From: Candidatus Contendibacter sp.
GTDB taxonomy: Bacteria > Pseudomonadota > Gammaproteobacteria > Competibacterales > Competibacteraceae
Assembly: GCA_029624675.1 (NCBI GenBank)
Contig: JARSSP010000044.1
Location: 1-64,000 of the forward strand
DNA length: 64,000 nt
Direction of reading: 5' to 3'
Of the stretch, positions 46,723-57,770 are shown in pieces. Made by a program: the position numbers and the translations under genes. Each line of letters starts with the position of its first letter. The first letter of the stretch is position 1. The notes under the pieces were generated by a model. The model was not told the origin of the DNA, did not search any database, and worked only from the letters and a program-made list of their open reading frames with translations.

Positions 46723-47873
46723 TCATGATCCACCGCCTGCTCCCGCTTCTGCTCCTGGTTCTAAGTACCGGCTGTAGCTGGTTCGGTGGTTCGGATAATT
46801 CGACCCCGCCGGCCGAACTCAAGGCCATCGCCCAACCAGTCGGCGTCCGGCAGCTTTGGGAAGTCCAGGTCGGGTCCGGCGCCAAGAATCAATTCATCCG
46901 TTTGACCCCCGTGCTGGCGGACGGCCGGCTCTACGCCGCCAGCTTCGACGGCGTGGTGGTGGCGTTGGACGCCCTCGGCGGCCAACGGCTGTGGGAAAAC
47001 GCGACCCAGTTGTCCATTACCGGTGGGGTGGGCGTCAGCGACAACGGGCTGGTCCTGGTCGGCACGAACAAGGGGCAAGTGGTTGCCCTGCGCCAGGACA
47101 ACGGTCAAGAAGCCTGGCGGAGCCAAGTCTCCAGCGAAGTGCTGGCCCCGCCGCGCGCCGCCAGCGGTGTGGTGGTGGTTCGCACCGGCGACGGCAAGTT
47201 CACCGGTCTCGACGCCCGCACCGGCGAGCGTCGCTGGGTCTACGCTCACGTCATGCCCGCGTTGAGCCTGCGCGGCAACGCGCCACCGCTGCTGACCCAT
47301 AACCTGGTCATCGCCGGACTGGAAACCGGCAAGCTGCTGGTGCTGTCCCTGGACAGGGGTTTGCCGATCACCGAGAAAACCATAGCCGCGCCCCGCGGTC
47401 GCACCGAAATCGAGCGGCTGATCGACATCGACGCCGAGCCGAAAATCCTTGGCGACACTCTGTACCTAGTGGCCTATCGCGGCAGCGTCGCCGCCATCGA
47501 CATGCGCGGCGGCAATCTGTTGTGGAACCGCGAGTTGTCCAGTTACGCCGGGCTGGCCGTGGACGAGCGCCAGGTCTACGTCAGCGACGAGACCGACGCC
47601 GTGCTGGCCCTGGATCGCCGCGATGGCGGCACGCGTTGGAAACAGGCCGAACTGACCGGCCGTCGGTTGTCCGCCCCCGTCGCCACCAGGGACCACGTCG
47701 TGGTGGGCGATTTCGAGGGTTACTTGCACTGGCTCGGCAAGGACAACGGCCAGGTCGCGGGTCGGATCCGCGCCGCGAGCAAGGCCATCGTCGCCCCGCC
47801 GCTCGCGGCTGGCGACACCGTGTTCGTTCAGGGCCAGGGCGGCGCGCTCGGCGCGTTCCGGGCCGGGGAATAG
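46719..47873 (+). CDS. bamB: Outer-membrane assembly lipoprotein BamB
   Basis: 384 residues. Signal peptide and lipobox LSTGCSWF attach it to the inner leaflet of the outer membrane. The rest is an eight-bladed PQQ-type beta-propeller: PVLADGRLYAASFDGVVVAL, VVVRTGDGKFTGLDARTGER, TLYLVAYRGSVAAIDMRGGN and DETDAVLALDRRDGGTRWKQ. It supports BamA in folding outer-membrane proteins. The ATG at 46719 overlaps the yfgM stop. der, normally next, is replaced by a marC-family gene. Confidence 0.94.
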   Translation: MIMIHRLLPLLLLVLSTGCSWFGGSDNSTPPAELKAIAQPVGVRQLWEVQVGSGAKNQFIRLTPVLADGRLYAASFDGVVVALDALGGQRLWENATQLSITGGVGVSDNGLVLVGTNKGQVVALRQDNGQEAWRSQVSSEVLAPPRAASGVVVVRTGDGKFTGLDARTGERRWVYAHVMPALSLRGNAPPLLTHNLVIAGLETGKLLVLSLDRGLPITEKTIAAPRGRTEIERLIDIDAEPKILGDTLYLVAYRGSVAAIDMRGGNLLWNRELSSYAGLAVDERQVYVSDETDAVLALDRRDGGTRWKQAELTGRRLSAPVATRDHVVVGDFEGYLHWLGKDNGQVAGRIRAASKAIVAPPLAAGDTVFVQGQGGALGAFRAGE

Positions 47874-47940
47874 CGCCGTCTCCCCTCGTCCCCGCTGCCC
47901 TCTCCCGCGCGAAGGAGAGGCGTGAACGCCGCCAACCCTC

Positions 47941-48576
47941 ATGCTGGACCAACTGGTTACCCTCTTCGTCACCCTCCTGGTCGTCATCGACCCGGTGGGC
48001 GTGGCGCCGATGTTCGCGGCGCTGACTCGAGGCGGCGCCGACCGCTATCGGCGCCGCATGGCGCTCAAGGGCACCGCCATCGCCACCTTGATCATGCTGT
48101 TTTTCCTGTTCACCGGCGATGCGCTGCTGCGCTTCCTGGGCATCAGCTTGGCGGCGTTCAGGGTCAGCGGCGGCGCCTTGCTGTTCCTGCTGGCGATCGA
48201 CATGGTATTCGCCCGTCCATCCGGCCTGCGCTCGACCACGGTGCGAGAACAGGAAGAGGCCCAGTACAAGGAAGATATCTCGGTATTCCCGCTGGCGTTC
48301 CCCCTGCTGGCCGGTCCCGGCGCGCTGACCACCATCCTGTTGACCACCAGCGGCCTGCGCCCCCAGGACCAGCCGTTGCTGTTTCTCGGCCTGCTGGGGG
48401 TGTTGCTGGCGGTGCTGGCGCTGACCCTGGCGTGCCTGCTGCTGGCCCCGCGGTTGATGAGACTGCTGGGCGCAACCGGCGCTAACGTCATCGACCGGTT
48501 GCTGGGGGTGATTCTGGCGGCGCTGGCCGTGCAGTTCGTTCTTGAAGGCTTGCGCGCCGGTCTGTTCGGCGCCTGA
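47941..48576 (+). CDS. MarC-family membrane protein
   Basis: 211 residues, six predicted membrane helices. The opening LVTLFVTLLVVIDPVGVAPM contains the family DPxGxxP motif. GISLAAFRVSGGALLFLLAI and VFPLAFPLLAGPGALTTILL carry the second-half PLAxPxxAGPG motif. Function of MarC/YchE proteins is unresolved. It starts 67 bases after bamB, where CCCTCTCCCGCGCGAAGGAG could form a weak hairpin that includes its ribosome-binding site. priA starts 13 bases after its stop. Confidence 0.9.
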   Translation: MLDQLVTLFVTLLVVIDPVGVAPMFAALTRGGADRYRRRMALKGTAIATLIMLFFLFTGDALLRFLGISLAAFRVSGGALLFLLAIDMVFARPSGLRSTTVREQEEAQYKEDISVFPLAFPLLAGPGALTTILLTTSGLRPQDQPLLFLGLLGVLLAVLALTLACLLLAPRLMRLLGATGANVIDRLLGVILAALAVQFVLEGLRAGLFGA

Positions 48577-48589
48577 CGGTCATTCCGCC

Positions 48590-50809
48590 GTGCCCGGCCC
48601 GATTCTGCGGATCGCCGTCCCCTCGCCCCTGTATCGGACCTTCGATTACCTGCCCCCGCCCGATTGCGATCCCGCGATCTTGCGGCCAGGCGCGCGGGTG
48701 CGCGTGCCGTTCGGCCGCCGACAAACCGTCGGTTTTCTGGTCGAAATCGGGGGCGACAGCGAACTGGACCCCACCCTGCTGCGACCGGCGCTGGCGGTAC
48801 TCGACCGCGAGCCGATCTTGCCGCCCGACGTGCTGGCGTTGACCCAGTGGGCGCGACGCTATTACCGCCATCCGCCCGGCGAGGCGTTCGCCGCCGCCCT
48901 GCCGGCGCTGCTGCGGCAGGGCGAACCGGCCGTCATTCCCCGACCGCCGCCGCTGTGGCGCATCACCGCCGCCGGGTTGACCGCGCTGGCGGAATCGGTC
49001 CCGCTGCGCCGGGCTCCCGCGCAACGCCGGCTGCTCGCCCATCTGGCCCGGTGTCCCGCCGGTCTCGACGCGGAAACCCTGCGGCCGGTGGTTCGAGACA
49101 GCGCCGCTACCTTGCGAGCGCTGCGCGCCAGGGGCTGGGTGGAATTAGACGCGGCGACCACACCGACCACGACGGACGCCACGACCACCGCGATCGCGGC
49201 TCCACCCACGCCGAGCGCGGCGCAGGCCGACGCCGTCGCGGCGATCGGCGCGGCCCTGGACCGGTTCCAGGCTTTTCTGCTGGAAGGCGTCACCGGCAGC
49301 GGCAAAACCGAGGTCTACCTGCGCCTGATCGAGGCGGTGCTGGCGCGCGGCCGACAGGCATTGGTGCTGACTCCGGAAATCGGCCTGACCCCGCAACTGC
49401 TGGCCCGCTTTCGGGAACGCTTGCCGGGACCGCTGGCGGTGTTGCATTCGGGCCTGAGCGATCGGGAACGGCTGAACGCCTGGCTGCTCGCCCGCGACGG
49501 AACCGCGAAAGTGGTGGTCGGCACCCGCTCGGCGGTGTTCGCCCCATTGCGCGCGCCGGGTCTGCTGATCGTGGACGAGGAACACGATCCGTCCTTCAAG
49601 CAGCAGGATGGCTTTCGCTACCACGCCCGCGACCTGGCGGTGATTCGGGGTCGGCAACTCGGCGTTCCGGTGGTGCTGGGGTCGGCGACACCGGCGCTGG
49701 AAAGTGTCCAGAACGCTTGCGGCGGGCGTTACCGTTTGCTGCTCCTGCCGGAGCGGGTCGGCGGGGGAACCGAACCACCGATCCTGATTCTGGACGTGCG
49801 CCGCCAGCCGATGACCGAGGGAGTGTCACAACCGTTGCTGGAGCGGATGCGGGCGCATCTCGAGCGCGGCGAGCAGGTGCTGCTGTTTCTCAACCGGCGC
49901 GGCTTCGCCCCGATCCTGCTCTGCCACGAATGCGGCTGGCTGAGCCAGTGCCGGCACTGCGACGCCCGCATGACCCTACACCTGCGCCAGCGCCGGCTGA
50001 TCTGCCACCATTGCGGCGACAGCCGACCGGTGGATGTCATCTGCCCGGTCTGTGGCAGCGTGGATCTGCGGGCGGTGGGGCATGGCACCGAGCGGCTCGA
50101 AACCGCCCTGCGGCCGCTGTTTCCCGGCATCGGCATCGCCCGCATCGACCGGGACAGCACCCGCCGCCGCGGCAGTCTGGAAACCCTGCTGGCCGACATC
50201 CACAACGGCGACCGCCGCATTTTGATCGGCACCCAGATGCTGGCCAAGGGCCATCATTTCCCCGACGTGACCCTGGCCGGCGTCGTGGACGCCGATCAGG
50301 GATTGTACGGCGTGGATTTCCGCTCCAGCGAGCGGATGGCGCAACTGATTCTGCAAGTGGCCGGCCGGGCCGGCCGGGCCGAAAAGCCGGGAACCGTGCT
50401 CATTCAAACTCACCATCCCGATCATCCTTTGTTGCGCGTGCTAGTTTCGGAAGGTTACCCCGCTTTCGCGGCGGCGGCGCTGGCGGAGCGGCGCGAGGCG
50501 CTGTTGCCGCCGTTCGCCCATCAGGCCCTGCTACGGGCGGAAGCGGTCGACCCGAAACGCGCCACCGGGTTTCTCAATGCCGCGCGGGCGCTGGCCGAAC
50601 CCCTTGCCGCTGGCCTGGAACTGCTGGGACCGGTTCCCGCGCCCATGGAGCGCCGTGCCGGCCGCTATCGGGCCCATCTGCTTCTGCAAGCGGCGCGGCG
50701 GCAAGATTTGCAACGATTCCTCGACCACTGGGCTGTGCTGCTCTGGGCGGAGCGCCAGGATCGCCAAGTGCGCTGGTCGCTGGATATCGATCCGATCGAG
50801 CTTTATTGA
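48590..50809 (+). CDS. priA: Primosomal helicase PriA
   Basis: 739 residues. Restarts stalled replication forks. N-terminal 3'-DNA-binding domain (ILRIAVPSPLYRTFDYLPPP, GARVRVPFGRRQTVGFLVEI). Walker A is LLEGVTGSGKTEVYLRLIEA and the DEAH box is LLIVDEEHDPSFKQQDGFRY. Zinc ligands lie in LLCHECGWLSQCRHCDARMT and LICHHCGDSRPVDVICPVCG. The helicase C-terminal motifs are ILIGTQMLAKGHHFPDVTLA and LILQVAGRAGRAEKPG. A GTG at 48590 gives a normal start just after marC; an in-frame codon further up overlaps marC. A short TTPTTTDATTTAIAAPPTP linker is unusual. Confidence 0.95.
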   Translation: MPGPILRIAVPSPLYRTFDYLPPPDCDPAILRPGARVRVPFGRRQTVGFLVEIGGDSELDPTLLRPALAVLDREPILPPDVLALTQWARRYYRHPPGEAFAAALPALLRQGEPAVIPRPPPLWRITAAGLTALAESVPLRRAPAQRRLLAHLARCPAGLDAETLRPVVRDSAATLRALRARGWVELDAATTPTTTDATTTAIAAPPTPSAAQADAVAAIGAALDRFQAFLLEGVTGSGKTEVYLRLIEAVLARGRQALVLTPEIGLTPQLLARFRERLPGPLAVLHSGLSDRERLNAWLLARDGTAKVVVGTRSAVFAPLRAPGLLIVDEEHDPSFKQQDGFRYHARDLAVIRGRQLGVPVVLGSATPALESVQNACGGRYRLLLLPERVGGGTEPPILILDVRRQPMTEGVSQPLLERMRAHLERGEQVLLFLNRRGFAPILLCHECGWLSQCRHCDARMTLHLRQRRLICHHCGDSRPVDVICPVCGSVDLRAVGHGTERLETALRPLFPGIGIARIDRDSTRRRGSLETLLADIHNGDRRILIGTQMLAKGHHFPDVTLAGVVDADQGLYGVDFRSSERMAQLILQVAGRAGRAEKPGTVLIQTHHPDHPLLRVLVSEGYPAFAAAALAERREALLPPFAHQALLRAEAVDPKRATGFLNAARALAEPLAAGLELLGPVPAPMERRAGRYRAHLLLQAARRQDLQRFLDHWAVLLWAERQDRQVRWSLDIDPIELY

Positions 50810-51151
50810 GAATCAATCCCAACCATTCTCCCTGGCGCCCGATTTGGTCCAATCTGGCCCGCCAACCGACGCTGATGGACGGAAAACGACCTTTTCCGCG
50901 CCCGGTTTGAGGGAAAAGTTCAACCGATTGAAAAAATAACTAAACCTGGAACCTTTACTTAGCGAAGGAGGCAACTAGACTTTTTTGTGCTTGCGCGTTT
51001 TTCGCGCAGCGAACCGACCGCTAAAGGACGTGTCGAGAATTGGCTTTCCTGGAGCAAGAAGCAAGCATCGTCCGGTTCGCCCGCGGTAACCGCCCAGCGC
51101 CAGCCAATTCGCGATACCTCGCAATCCACCTGCTACCCATGGGATATAACG
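50810..51151. other. 342-base region upstream of acetate symporter operon
   Basis: No gene found. Includes GGAAAACGACCTTTTCC (50880-50896), an imperfect hairpin after priA that could terminate it, and AGCGAAGGAGGCAACTAGAC (50961-), an unused Shine-Dalgarno-like site. GCGCGTTTTTCGCGCAGCG at about 50995 forms a small GC stem. The real ribosome-binding site of the next gene is weak (GGGATATAACG). Regulatory sites for the symporter probably lie here. Confidence 0.4.
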
Positions 51152-51460
51152 ATGCAACAAGACTTGGTGCACGCTATAAAGAGCAACCCGAAGTACCACG
51201 AGCTGGTCTCGAAACGGAAGACGTTCGCCTGGATCCTGGCCATCCTCATGCTGGTGATCTACTACGGCTTCATCCTGATCGTCGCCTTCAACAAGGCTTT
51301 CCTTTCCCAACAACTGTGGACGGGCTCGATCACCACCGTCGGCATTCCGATCGGCCTCGGCGTCATCATCAGCGCCTTCGTGTTGACCGGTATCTACGTG
51401 TTTCGCGCCAACTCCGAATTCGACCGACTGACCCGCGAAATCAAGGAGGAAGTGCTATGA
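51152..51460 (+). CDS. yjcH: DUF485 small membrane protein (YjcH-like)
   Basis: 102 residues with two membrane helices ([20 protein letters not shown] and [20 protein letters not shown]). The opening [20 protein letters not shown] and the tail [19 protein letters not shown] are typical of YjcH, always encoded just upstream of actP. Role unknown, probably an accessory of the symporter. Overlaps the actP start by 4 bases. Confidence 0.92.
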   Translation: MQQDLVHAIKSNPKYHELVSKRKTFAWILAILMLVIYYGFILIVAFNKAFLSQQLWTGSITTVGIPIGLGVIISAFVLTGIYVFRANSEFDRLTREIKEEVL

Positions 51461-53145
51461 GACTCTGGCAAAACGCATTCGCGGCCCTGGCCCTGAGCCT
51501 GGTTGCCGGCGTGGCCCTGGCCGCCGGCGACGTGGGCGAGGTCAAGAAGCAGTCGGTCAACATCCCCGCCATCATCATGTTCCTGGCCTTCGTCGCCGCC
51601 ACCCTGGGCATCACCTACTGGGCGGCGCAGCGCACCAAGACCGCCAAGGACTTCTACGCCGCCGGCGGCGGCATCACCGGGTTCCAGAACGGTCTGGCCA
51701 TCGCCGGCGACTACATGTCCGCCGCGTCGTTCCTGGGCATTTCCGGCCTGGTGTTCATCAACGGCTACGACGGGCTGATCTACTCAGTGGGCTGGCTGGT
51801 CGGCTGGCCGATCATCATGTTCCTGATGGCCGAACAGCTTCGCAACCTGGGCAAGTACACCTACGCCGACGTGGTGTCCTACCGTTTCCAGCGGGTGCCG
51901 ATGCGCACCATGGCCGCCACCGGCTCGCTGGTGGTGGTGATCCTGTACCTGATCGGCCAGATGGTCGGCGCCGGCAAGTTGATCCAGGTGCTATTCGGGC
52001 TGGATTACGTCTACGCGGTGACCATCGTCGGCATCCTGATCATCCTGTACGTCACCTTCGGTGGAATGCTGGCCACTACCTGGGTGCAGATCATCAAGGC
52101 CTGCCTGCTGCTGGGCGGCGCCACCATCATCGCCTTCGGCGCCCTGTGGGTCGCCACCGATGGTTCCCTCAGCCCGGAACGGCTGTTCCAGAAGGCCACC
52201 GAGATCCATAACAAGAAGGACGCCGTCATGCGGCCCGGCGCCCTGGTCACCAGCCCGATCGAGGCTATTTCGCTGGGCTTGGCGCTGATGTTCGGCACCG
52301 CCGGCCTGCCCCACATCCTGATGCGGTTCTTCACCGTGCCCAACGCCACGGAAGCCCGCAAGTCGGTGTTCTACGCCACCGGTTTCATTGGCTACTTCTA
52401 CATCCTGACCTTCCTGATCGGCTTCGGCGCCATCGTGTTGCTGATGCCGGCCGAATCCGGCTTCATGGTTCCCGACCCGAAGACCGGCGCGCTGGCCCTC
52501 AAGGGCGGCCAGAACATGGCGGCGGTCAACCTGTCGGCGGCGATCGGCGGCAACATCCTGCTCGGTTTCATCTCGGCGGTCGCCTTCGCCACCATCCTGG
52601 CGGTGGTGTCCGGCCTGACCCTGGCCGGCGCCTCGGCCATTTCGCACGACCTGTACGCCAACGTCGTCGCCCACGGCAACGTCGACGAGTTGCAGGAAGT
52701 CCGGGTGTCCAAGATCGCCACCCTGGTGCTGGGCGTCATCGCCATCCTGCTGGGCATCGCCTTCGAGCAACAGAACGTCGCCTACCTGGTCGGCCTGACC
52801 TTCTCGGTGGCGGCCAGCGCCAATTTCCCGATCCTGATCGTGTCGATCTTCTGGTCGAAGATGACCACCAAGGGCGCGCTGCTGGGCGGCTGGCTGGGTC
52901 TGGTCAGCTCCACCCTGTTCGTGATCCTGGGACCCACGGTGTGGACTGACGTGCTCAAGCTGGGCGACGCCATCTTCCCGTTCAAGAACCCGGCGCTGTT
53001 CTCGATGACCCTCGCGTTCCTGGGCATCTGGATCGGCTCGATCATGGACAGCAGCGAGCAAGGCAAGCAGGAATGCGCCTCGTTCGAGGCGCAGGACGTG
53101 CGCTGCCAGACCGGCATCGGCGCCGAGGGCGCGGCCAGTCACTAG
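51457..53145 (+). CDS. actP: Cation/acetate symporter ActP
   Basis: 562-residue sodium:solute symporter. A cleavable-looking N-terminal segment ([18 protein letters not shown]) precedes 13 or so helices. [20 protein letters not shown] then [20 protein letters not shown] is the ActP signature, and [20 protein letters not shown] is the conserved SSSF motif. It takes up acetate and other short monocarboxylates with Na+ or H+. A cyclic-nucleotide/CBS/nucleotidyltransferase gene follows, as in many proteobacteria. Confidence 0.95.
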   Translation: MRLWQNAFAALALSLVAGVALAAGDVGEVKKQSVNIPAIIMFLAFVAATLGITYWAAQRTKTAKDFYAAGGGITGFQNGLAIAGDYMSAASFLGISGLVFINGYDGLIYSVGWLVGWPIIMFLMAEQLRNLGKYTYADVVSYRFQRVPMRTMAATGSLVVVILYLIGQMVGAGKLIQVLFGLDYVYAVTIVGILIILYVTFGGMLATTWVQIIKACLLLGGATIIAFGALWVATDGSLSPERLFQKATEIHNKKDAVMRPGALVTSPIEAISLGLALMFGTAGLPHILMRFFTVPNATEARKSVFYATGFIGYFYILTFLIGFGAIVLLMPAESGFMVPDPKTGALALKGGQNMAAVNLSAAIGGNILLGFISAVAFATILAVVSGLTLAGASAISHDLYANVVAHGNVDELQEVRVSKIATLVLGVIAILLGIAFEQQNVAYLVGLTFSVAASANFPILIVSIFWSKMTTKGALLGGWLGLVSSTLFVILGPTVWTDVLKLGDAIFPFKNPALFSMTLAFLGIWIGSIMDSSEQGKQECASFEAQDVRCQTGIGAEGAASH

Positions 53146-53279
53146 GCAATTCACGGTGTTTGGGGAAGAAGCGGGTCGACTGGCCCGCTTCTCCCGGGTC
53201 AGCCAAATCCTGCTAACATACCCCCATGCGACGACCGCCGCGCGGGGGTTTTCTTTTGGCGCAACCGGACGGAACAGCC

Positions 53280-55187
53280 GTGACCACCCTGGACCCATTG
53301 GATCGACTGGATCAAAAAACTTTCCTCGCGCATTTGCATCCGTTCGACCAGTTACCCGAACCGGATCTGGAACGGTTGGCCCAGGCGCTGACGGTCAGCC
53401 ATCACCGTGCCGGCGAAGTGTTGCTGAAGGCTGGAGAAACACCCGCTTGCCTGTATCTGGTCATCGATGGCGCGATCTGGGAAGCGGACGACACGCAAGC
53501 GGTCTTGCCTCGTCCGTCCGATGGTCCCCTTGATGTGTCCAAACGCAACCATCCGTCGCTCGTGTGCGTGATCGCACCCTACACGAGCGGAGACGTATTC
53601 GATGTTCAGGCGCTTTTGGAAGGGACCAGCCAGCGCAATTTCGTGGCCGGCGAACCGACCCGCTGCTACCGGCTGCCGCGCGACCTGTTCTTGCACGCCG
53701 TTCAAACCCAGCCAGCATTGGCTAACGCCTACCCGCGAAAGATTTCCCAACGTTTTGAGGCGCTGCGCGGCCTTGAGGAAGCCCGGGACATGGCCGCGTT
53801 CGCGGTTGCCAAGATCCGGGACGCCTACATTCATCCGCCCATCTTCGTGACCGCTGAAACCTCGATCCACGAAACCGCGCTGGCGATGAAAGCCAACAAG
53901 ACTAAGTCGGTCCTGGTCCGTTGTGACGATGAAATCGGCATCGTAACCGCCACCGATCTGCGCGAGGCCGCCATCGTGCAGCGGCAATCGGTGGACGCGC
54001 CCGTTGGAACGCTCGCCAATTACGAATTGATCGACATGGCGCCGGATGACTTCCTGTTCAACGCGCTACTGCGGATGACTCGCCATGAGATCAATCGGCT
54101 GGTGATCCGCGAAGGTTCGACCATTCATGGCATCCTTGAACAGATCGACCTGCTGAGCTATCTCTCCAACCACTCGCACCTGATCGCCCTGCAAATCGAC
54201 CGTGCGGTTTCCAAGGACGAGTTGAAATGGGCCAGCCACGATCTGGTCAACGTGGTCCGCGACTTGCATAACCAGGGCACCAAGATCGGTTACATCATGC
54301 AACTGGTGTCGGAGTTGAACAAAAAGGTGTTGCGCAAGCTGTTCGAATTGCTGGCGCCGCCGGAAGTTTGGGAAAACTCCTGCCTGCTGGTGCTGGGCAG
54401 CGAGGGTCGCGAGGAACAGGTGCTCAAGACCGATCAGGACAACGCCCTGATCCTGCGCGACGATTTTTCCCATCCCGAGCTGGAGCGGCTGACCGGGGAA
54501 TTCACCGAATGCCTGCTGGAGTTCGGTTATCCGCGTTGCCCCGGCAACATCATGGTGTCGAATCCGTATTGGACCAAGTCGGTCGCGGCGTTCAAGGACG
54601 AATTGTTCGAGTGGATCGTCCATCCCACGCCCGATTCCTTCCTGCAATTCGCCATTTTCTGCGACGCCAAGGTGGTGGCCGGCGACGAGAACCTGCTCCG
54701 GCACGTCAAGGACCGCATGTACCGCCTGCTCGGCGACCACCGCGCCTTCTTCGGCCAGTTCGCCAGGAGCACGGTGGCGTTCGAAACCCCCCTGGGGTTC
54801 TTCACCAACTTCGTGCTCGAAAAAAACCGCGCCGAGCTGGATATCAAGAAAGGCGGTATTTTTCCCATCGTCCACGGCGTGCGCAGCCTGGCCCTGGAGT
54901 ATCGGTTGCCGCAGACCAATACCGTGGACCGGATCACCGCGCTCAGCCAGCGCAACCTGTTCCAGCCGTCCTTCGGCGCCGAGTTGATCGAGGCGTTCAA
55001 CTATCTCTCCACCCTGCGAACCGAGGCTGGCCTGGAAAAGGCTCTTCAGGGGTTGCCGCAGGACAATTATCTGAACCCCAAGGAGCTCAACAAGCTCAAG
55101 CGGGAACTGCTGCGCGACTCGTTCAAGATCGTCAACGAATTCAAGAAATTCATCACCTACCACTTCAAGCTCGGCATGATCGGTTGA
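53280..55187 (+). CDS. DUF294 putative nucleotidyltransferase with cNMP-binding and CBS domains
   Basis: About 635 residues. An N-terminal cyclic-nucleotide-like domain (20-135; [20 protein letters not shown]) is followed by two CBS repeats (about 180-305; [40 protein letters not shown]). A GlnD-like nucleotidyltransferase domain follows with [20 protein letters not shown], keeping the GSxGRxEQ and D-x-D metal residues, then the DUF294 C-terminal helical domain. It probably senses an adenyl nucleotide and modifies a partner, plausibly tied to acetate use because it follows actP. Start uncertain: GTG at 53280 (preceded by ACGGAACAGCC) or ATG at 53226. Confidence 0.85.
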   Translation: MTTLDPLDRLDQKTFLAHLHPFDQLPEPDLERLAQALTVSHHRAGEVLLKAGETPACLYLVIDGAIWEADDTQAVLPRPSDGPLDVSKRNHPSLVCVIAPYTSGDVFDVQALLEGTSQRNFVAGEPTRCYRLPRDLFLHAVQTQPALANAYPRKISQRFEALRGLEEARDMAAFAVAKIRDAYIHPPIFVTAETSIHETALAMKANKTKSVLVRCDDEIGIVTATDLREAAIVQRQSVDAPVGTLANYELIDMAPDDFLFNALLRMTRHEINRLVIREGSTIHGILEQIDLLSYLSNHSHLIALQIDRAVSKDELKWASHDLVNVVRDLHNQGTKIGYIMQLVSELNKKVLRKLFELLAPPEVWENSCLLVLGSEGREEQVLKTDQDNALILRDDFSHPELERLTGEFTECLLEFGYPRCPGNIMVSNPYWTKSVAAFKDELFEWIVHPTPDSFLQFAIFCDAKVVAGDENLLRHVKDRMYRLLGDHRAFFGQFARSTVAFETPLGFFTNFVLEKNRAELDIKKGGIFPIVHGVRSLALEYRLPQTNTVDRITALSQRNLFQPSFGAELIEAFNYLSTLRTEAGLEKALQGLPQDNYLNPKELNKLKRELLRDSFKIVNEFKKFITYHFKLGMIG

Positions 55188-55215
55188 TCGGTGGATCCCA
55201 CCGAGAGGTTTTCCC

Positions 55216-57000
55216 TTGAAAGCACATTTGCACACCCTCCTCGCCCAGGCGCTTCAGCAGTTGCGCCAGGATAAACTGTTGCCCGATGACGCGCCCACGG
55301 ACATTCCCTTGGAGCATACCCGCGATCGAGCGCGTGGCGACTTCGCCAGCACCCTGGCGTTGGCCCTGGCCAAAACCGCTCGCCGCAAACCACGCGAACT
55401 GGCCGAACAACTGGTGGCCGCGTTGCCAGCGTCCGACCGGATCGCCCGAGTGGAAATCGCGGGCCCCGGCTTCATCAACTTCTTTCTCACCTCCACCGCC
55501 CATCAATCGGTGATCAATGAGATTCTGGACCAGGGCGACGCCTTTGGGCGGAGCAACCGAGGTGAAGGCCGGCGGGTGCAGGTGGAATTCGTCTCCGCCA
55601 ATCCCACCGGTCCGCTGCACGTTGGCCACGGTCGTGGCGCGGCCTTCGGCGCCACCGTCGCCAATCTGCTGGAAGCGATCGGCTATCAAGTTCACCGCGA
55701 GTACTATGTCAACGACGCTGGCCGGCAGATGAACATCCTGGCCACCAGCATCTGGCTGCGCTATCTGGAGCACTGCGGCGAACGGTTTCGCTTTCCCAGC
55801 AACGGTTACCAGGGCGAATACGTGCGCGACATCGCCACCCGCCTGTACGCCGAGCGTGGCGGTGTCTACATGGTCGCGGCGGCGCCGATCTTCCGAAATC
55901 TGCCTCAGGATGAAATTCGGAACGAGAATGGCGATATCGTGATCGCGGGCGACAAGGAAGCCCACATCGACGCCCTGGTCGAACGCACCCAGCGGTTGTT
56001 GGGCGATCACCACTACCGCTATATCTTCGAACGGGGTCTGAACGCCATTCTCGACGACATTCGCGACGATCTGCGCGAGTTTGGCGTGGTGTACGACGAG
56101 TGGTACTCGGAACGGACGCTGGCCGAATGCGGCGCAGTCAACAAGACGATCAACCGCTTGCGCGACGCCGGCTATGTCTACGAGCAGGATGGCGCGCTGT
56201 GGTTTCGTTCCAGCGCCTTCGGTGACGAGAAAGATCGGGTGGTCGAACGAGAAAACGGCCAGACCACCTACTTCGCCTCCGATATCGCCTATCACCTGGA
56301 CAAGTTCGAGCGCGGCTTTGACTGGGTCATCGACATCTGGGGCGCCGACCATCACGGCTATGTCCCCCGCGTCAAGGCCGCGCTGCAGGCTCTGGGCGAG
56401 AATCCCGACAAGTTGGACGTCCTGTTGGTGCAGTTCGCCATCCTTTACCGCAACGGGGAACGGGCGCAGATGTCCACTCGGTCCGGCGAATTTGTCACCT
56501 TGCGCGAGCTACGCCAAGAGGTCGGCAACGATGCCGCCCGCTTCTTCTACGTCATGCGCAAGAGCGAACAGCATCTGGATTTCGATCTGGATCTGGCCAA
56601 GTCGCAATCCAGGGATAATCCTATCTACTATATTCAGTATGCCTACGCTCGGGTCAGCAGCGTGCTGCGCCAGTTGCGCGACAAGGGCCTGGTCCGGGAT
56701 GAGGCGCGTGGCCGGGCCAGCCTGGCCTTGCTAACCGAACCGCATGAGGAGGCCCTACTGATGGCGCTATCGCGTTATCCGGAGGTGGTGGAAACCGTCG
56801 CGCGCATCCACGAGCCGCATCAGTTGGCCCACTACTTGCGTGAATTAGCCACGGCATTTCACGCCTACTACAACGAACACCGGGTTCTGGTTCCGGACGA
56901 CGCGTTGCGTGACGCCCGGCTCAACCTGAGCCTGGCCACGCGGCAAGTCATTAAAAATGGTCTTAACCTGTTGGGCGTTTCGGCCCCGGAGGTCATGTGA
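55216..57000 (+). CDS. argS: Arginyl-tRNA synthetase
   Basis: 594-residue class I synthetase, started at a TTG (55216) after a GAGAGG ribosome-binding site. The Add-1 N-terminal domain is followed by [20 protein letters not shown] with the HIGH-like [24 protein letters not shown] and [18 protein letters not shown] follow, then [15 protein letters not shown] in place of KMSKS, as is normal for many ArgS, and the C-terminal anticodon domain ([20 protein letters not shown]). Overlaps the next gene (GTGA). Confidence 0.96.
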   Translation: MKAHLHTLLAQALQQLRQDKLLPDDAPTDIPLEHTRDRARGDFASTLALALAKTARRKPRELAEQLVAALPASDRIARVEIAGPGFINFFLTSTAHQSVINEILDQGDAFGRSNRGEGRRVQVEFVSANPTGPLHVGHGRGAAFGATVANLLEAIGYQVHREYYVNDAGRQMNILATSIWLRYLEHCGERFRFPSNGYQGEYVRDIATRLYAERGGVYMVAAAPIFRNLPQDEIRNENGDIVIAGDKEAHIDALVERTQRLLGDHHYRYIFERGLNAILDDIRDDLREFGVVYDEWYSERTLAECGAVNKTINRLRDAGYVYEQDGALWFRSSAFGDEKDRVVERENGQTTYFASDIAYHLDKFERGFDWVIDIWGADHHGYVPRVKAALQALGENPDKLDVLLVQFAILYRNGERAQMSTRSGEFVTLRELRQEVGNDAARFFYVMRKSEQHLDFDLDLAKSQSRDNPIYYIQYAYARVSSVLRQLRDKGLVRDEARGRASLALLTEPHEEALLMALSRYPEVVETVARIHEPHQLAHYLRELATAFHAYYNEHRVLVPDDALRDARLNLSLATRQVIKNGLNLLGVSAPEVM

Positions 57001-57725
57001 GCAGCCGCCGCGATTACAAATCCGTCGCAACCGGACCACGCCGCCAACGCGCGCGCCGTCACGGTCTGCTGGTCATCACCTTGGTGCTGATCGGCTTGTT
57101 CGGCGGCTTGCTGGCCTACATCAAGGGCGACCGGACCAAGCCGGCACCAGTCGTCGCCGTCGCACCCCCCACCCCAGCGCAACCGGCCGTCGCACCCCCC
57201 GCGCCGCAGCCAAAGACCGTGGTCGCTCCGGTGGCGGAACCCACACCGGTCAAGCCCAAATACGATTTCTATACCGAACTGCCTAAACGGCAGATCGACG
57301 TTCACGAGCCTGTCAATCCAAAACCCGCTGCCCCGGCAACGCCCGCTCGGACGCAGCCCGCGACCGATCCGCTCCGAAAGCCCGCCGCGCCGCGCAAGAG
57401 CCCCGCTACGCCGATCATAGCCACCGCCAACACCAAGCCAGACGCCAGTCCACCGATGGCCAAGCCCGCCGCCAAGTCTGCGGACGCCGCCAGCAAGCCC
57501 ACCGCCAAGCTCACGGACACCAAGTCCGCCGCCAAGCCCACGGACGCCAAGTCCGCCGCCAAGCCCGCGGACGTCGCCAGCAGGCCCACCGCCAAGCTCA
57601 CGAACACCAAGCCCACCAATGTCCAGTCCACGCCGGGAGCGATGTCGACGCGAATGGCGCAACCGCCTCGACCACTCACCGACAATGGTTCGAAGGTCGT
57701 TGTCAAAACCGAGCGAGCGCCATGA
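56997..57725 (+). CDS. FtsN-like membrane protein lacking a SPOR domain
   Basis: 242 residues. A basic cytoplasmic start [20 protein letters not shown] is followed by one membrane helix (about 25-42), then a Pro/Ala linker and [19 protein letters not shown], the motif that precedes the SPOR domain in the FtsN-like proteins encoded after argS. Instead of SPOR, residues 100-242 are low-complexity Lys/Ala/Pro/Thr with [20 protein letters not shown] repeats. It could not bind denuded peptidoglycan through SPOR. GTG start overlapping the argS stop. Truncation or repeat takeover is my reading. Confidence 0.7.
   Translation: MSSRRDYKSVATGPRRQRARRHGLLVITLVLIGLFGGLLAYIKGDRTKPAPVVAVAPPTPAQPAVAPPAPQPKTVVAPVAEPTPVKPKYDFYTELPKRQIDVHEPVNPKPAAPATPARTQPATDPLRKPAAPRKSPATPIIATANTKPDASPPMAKPAAKSADAASKPTAKLTDTKSAAKPTDAKSAAKPADVASRPTAKLTNTKPTNVQSTPGAMSTRMAQPPRPLTDNGSKVVVKTERAP
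57463..57620 (+). repeat. Short in-frame repeats (AAKPxDxKS) in FtsN-like gene
   Basis: Units such as AAGTCCGCCGCCAAGCCC recur about every 36 bases (57521, 57548) and CCCACCGCCAAGCTCACG recurs at about 57498 and 57585. They encode the Lys/Ala/Pro/Thr-rich tail. Likely slippage-prone. Confidence 0.6.
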
Positions 57726-57770
57726 TCTTTCAGTGATTCCCAAGGCAACCATCTCCTAGGTCATCGTGTC

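Noticed and set aside
51991..53298. 435-codon minus-strand frame opposite actP
   Set aside because: His/Gln/Asp-rich antisense frame of the symporter, with no recognisable domain.
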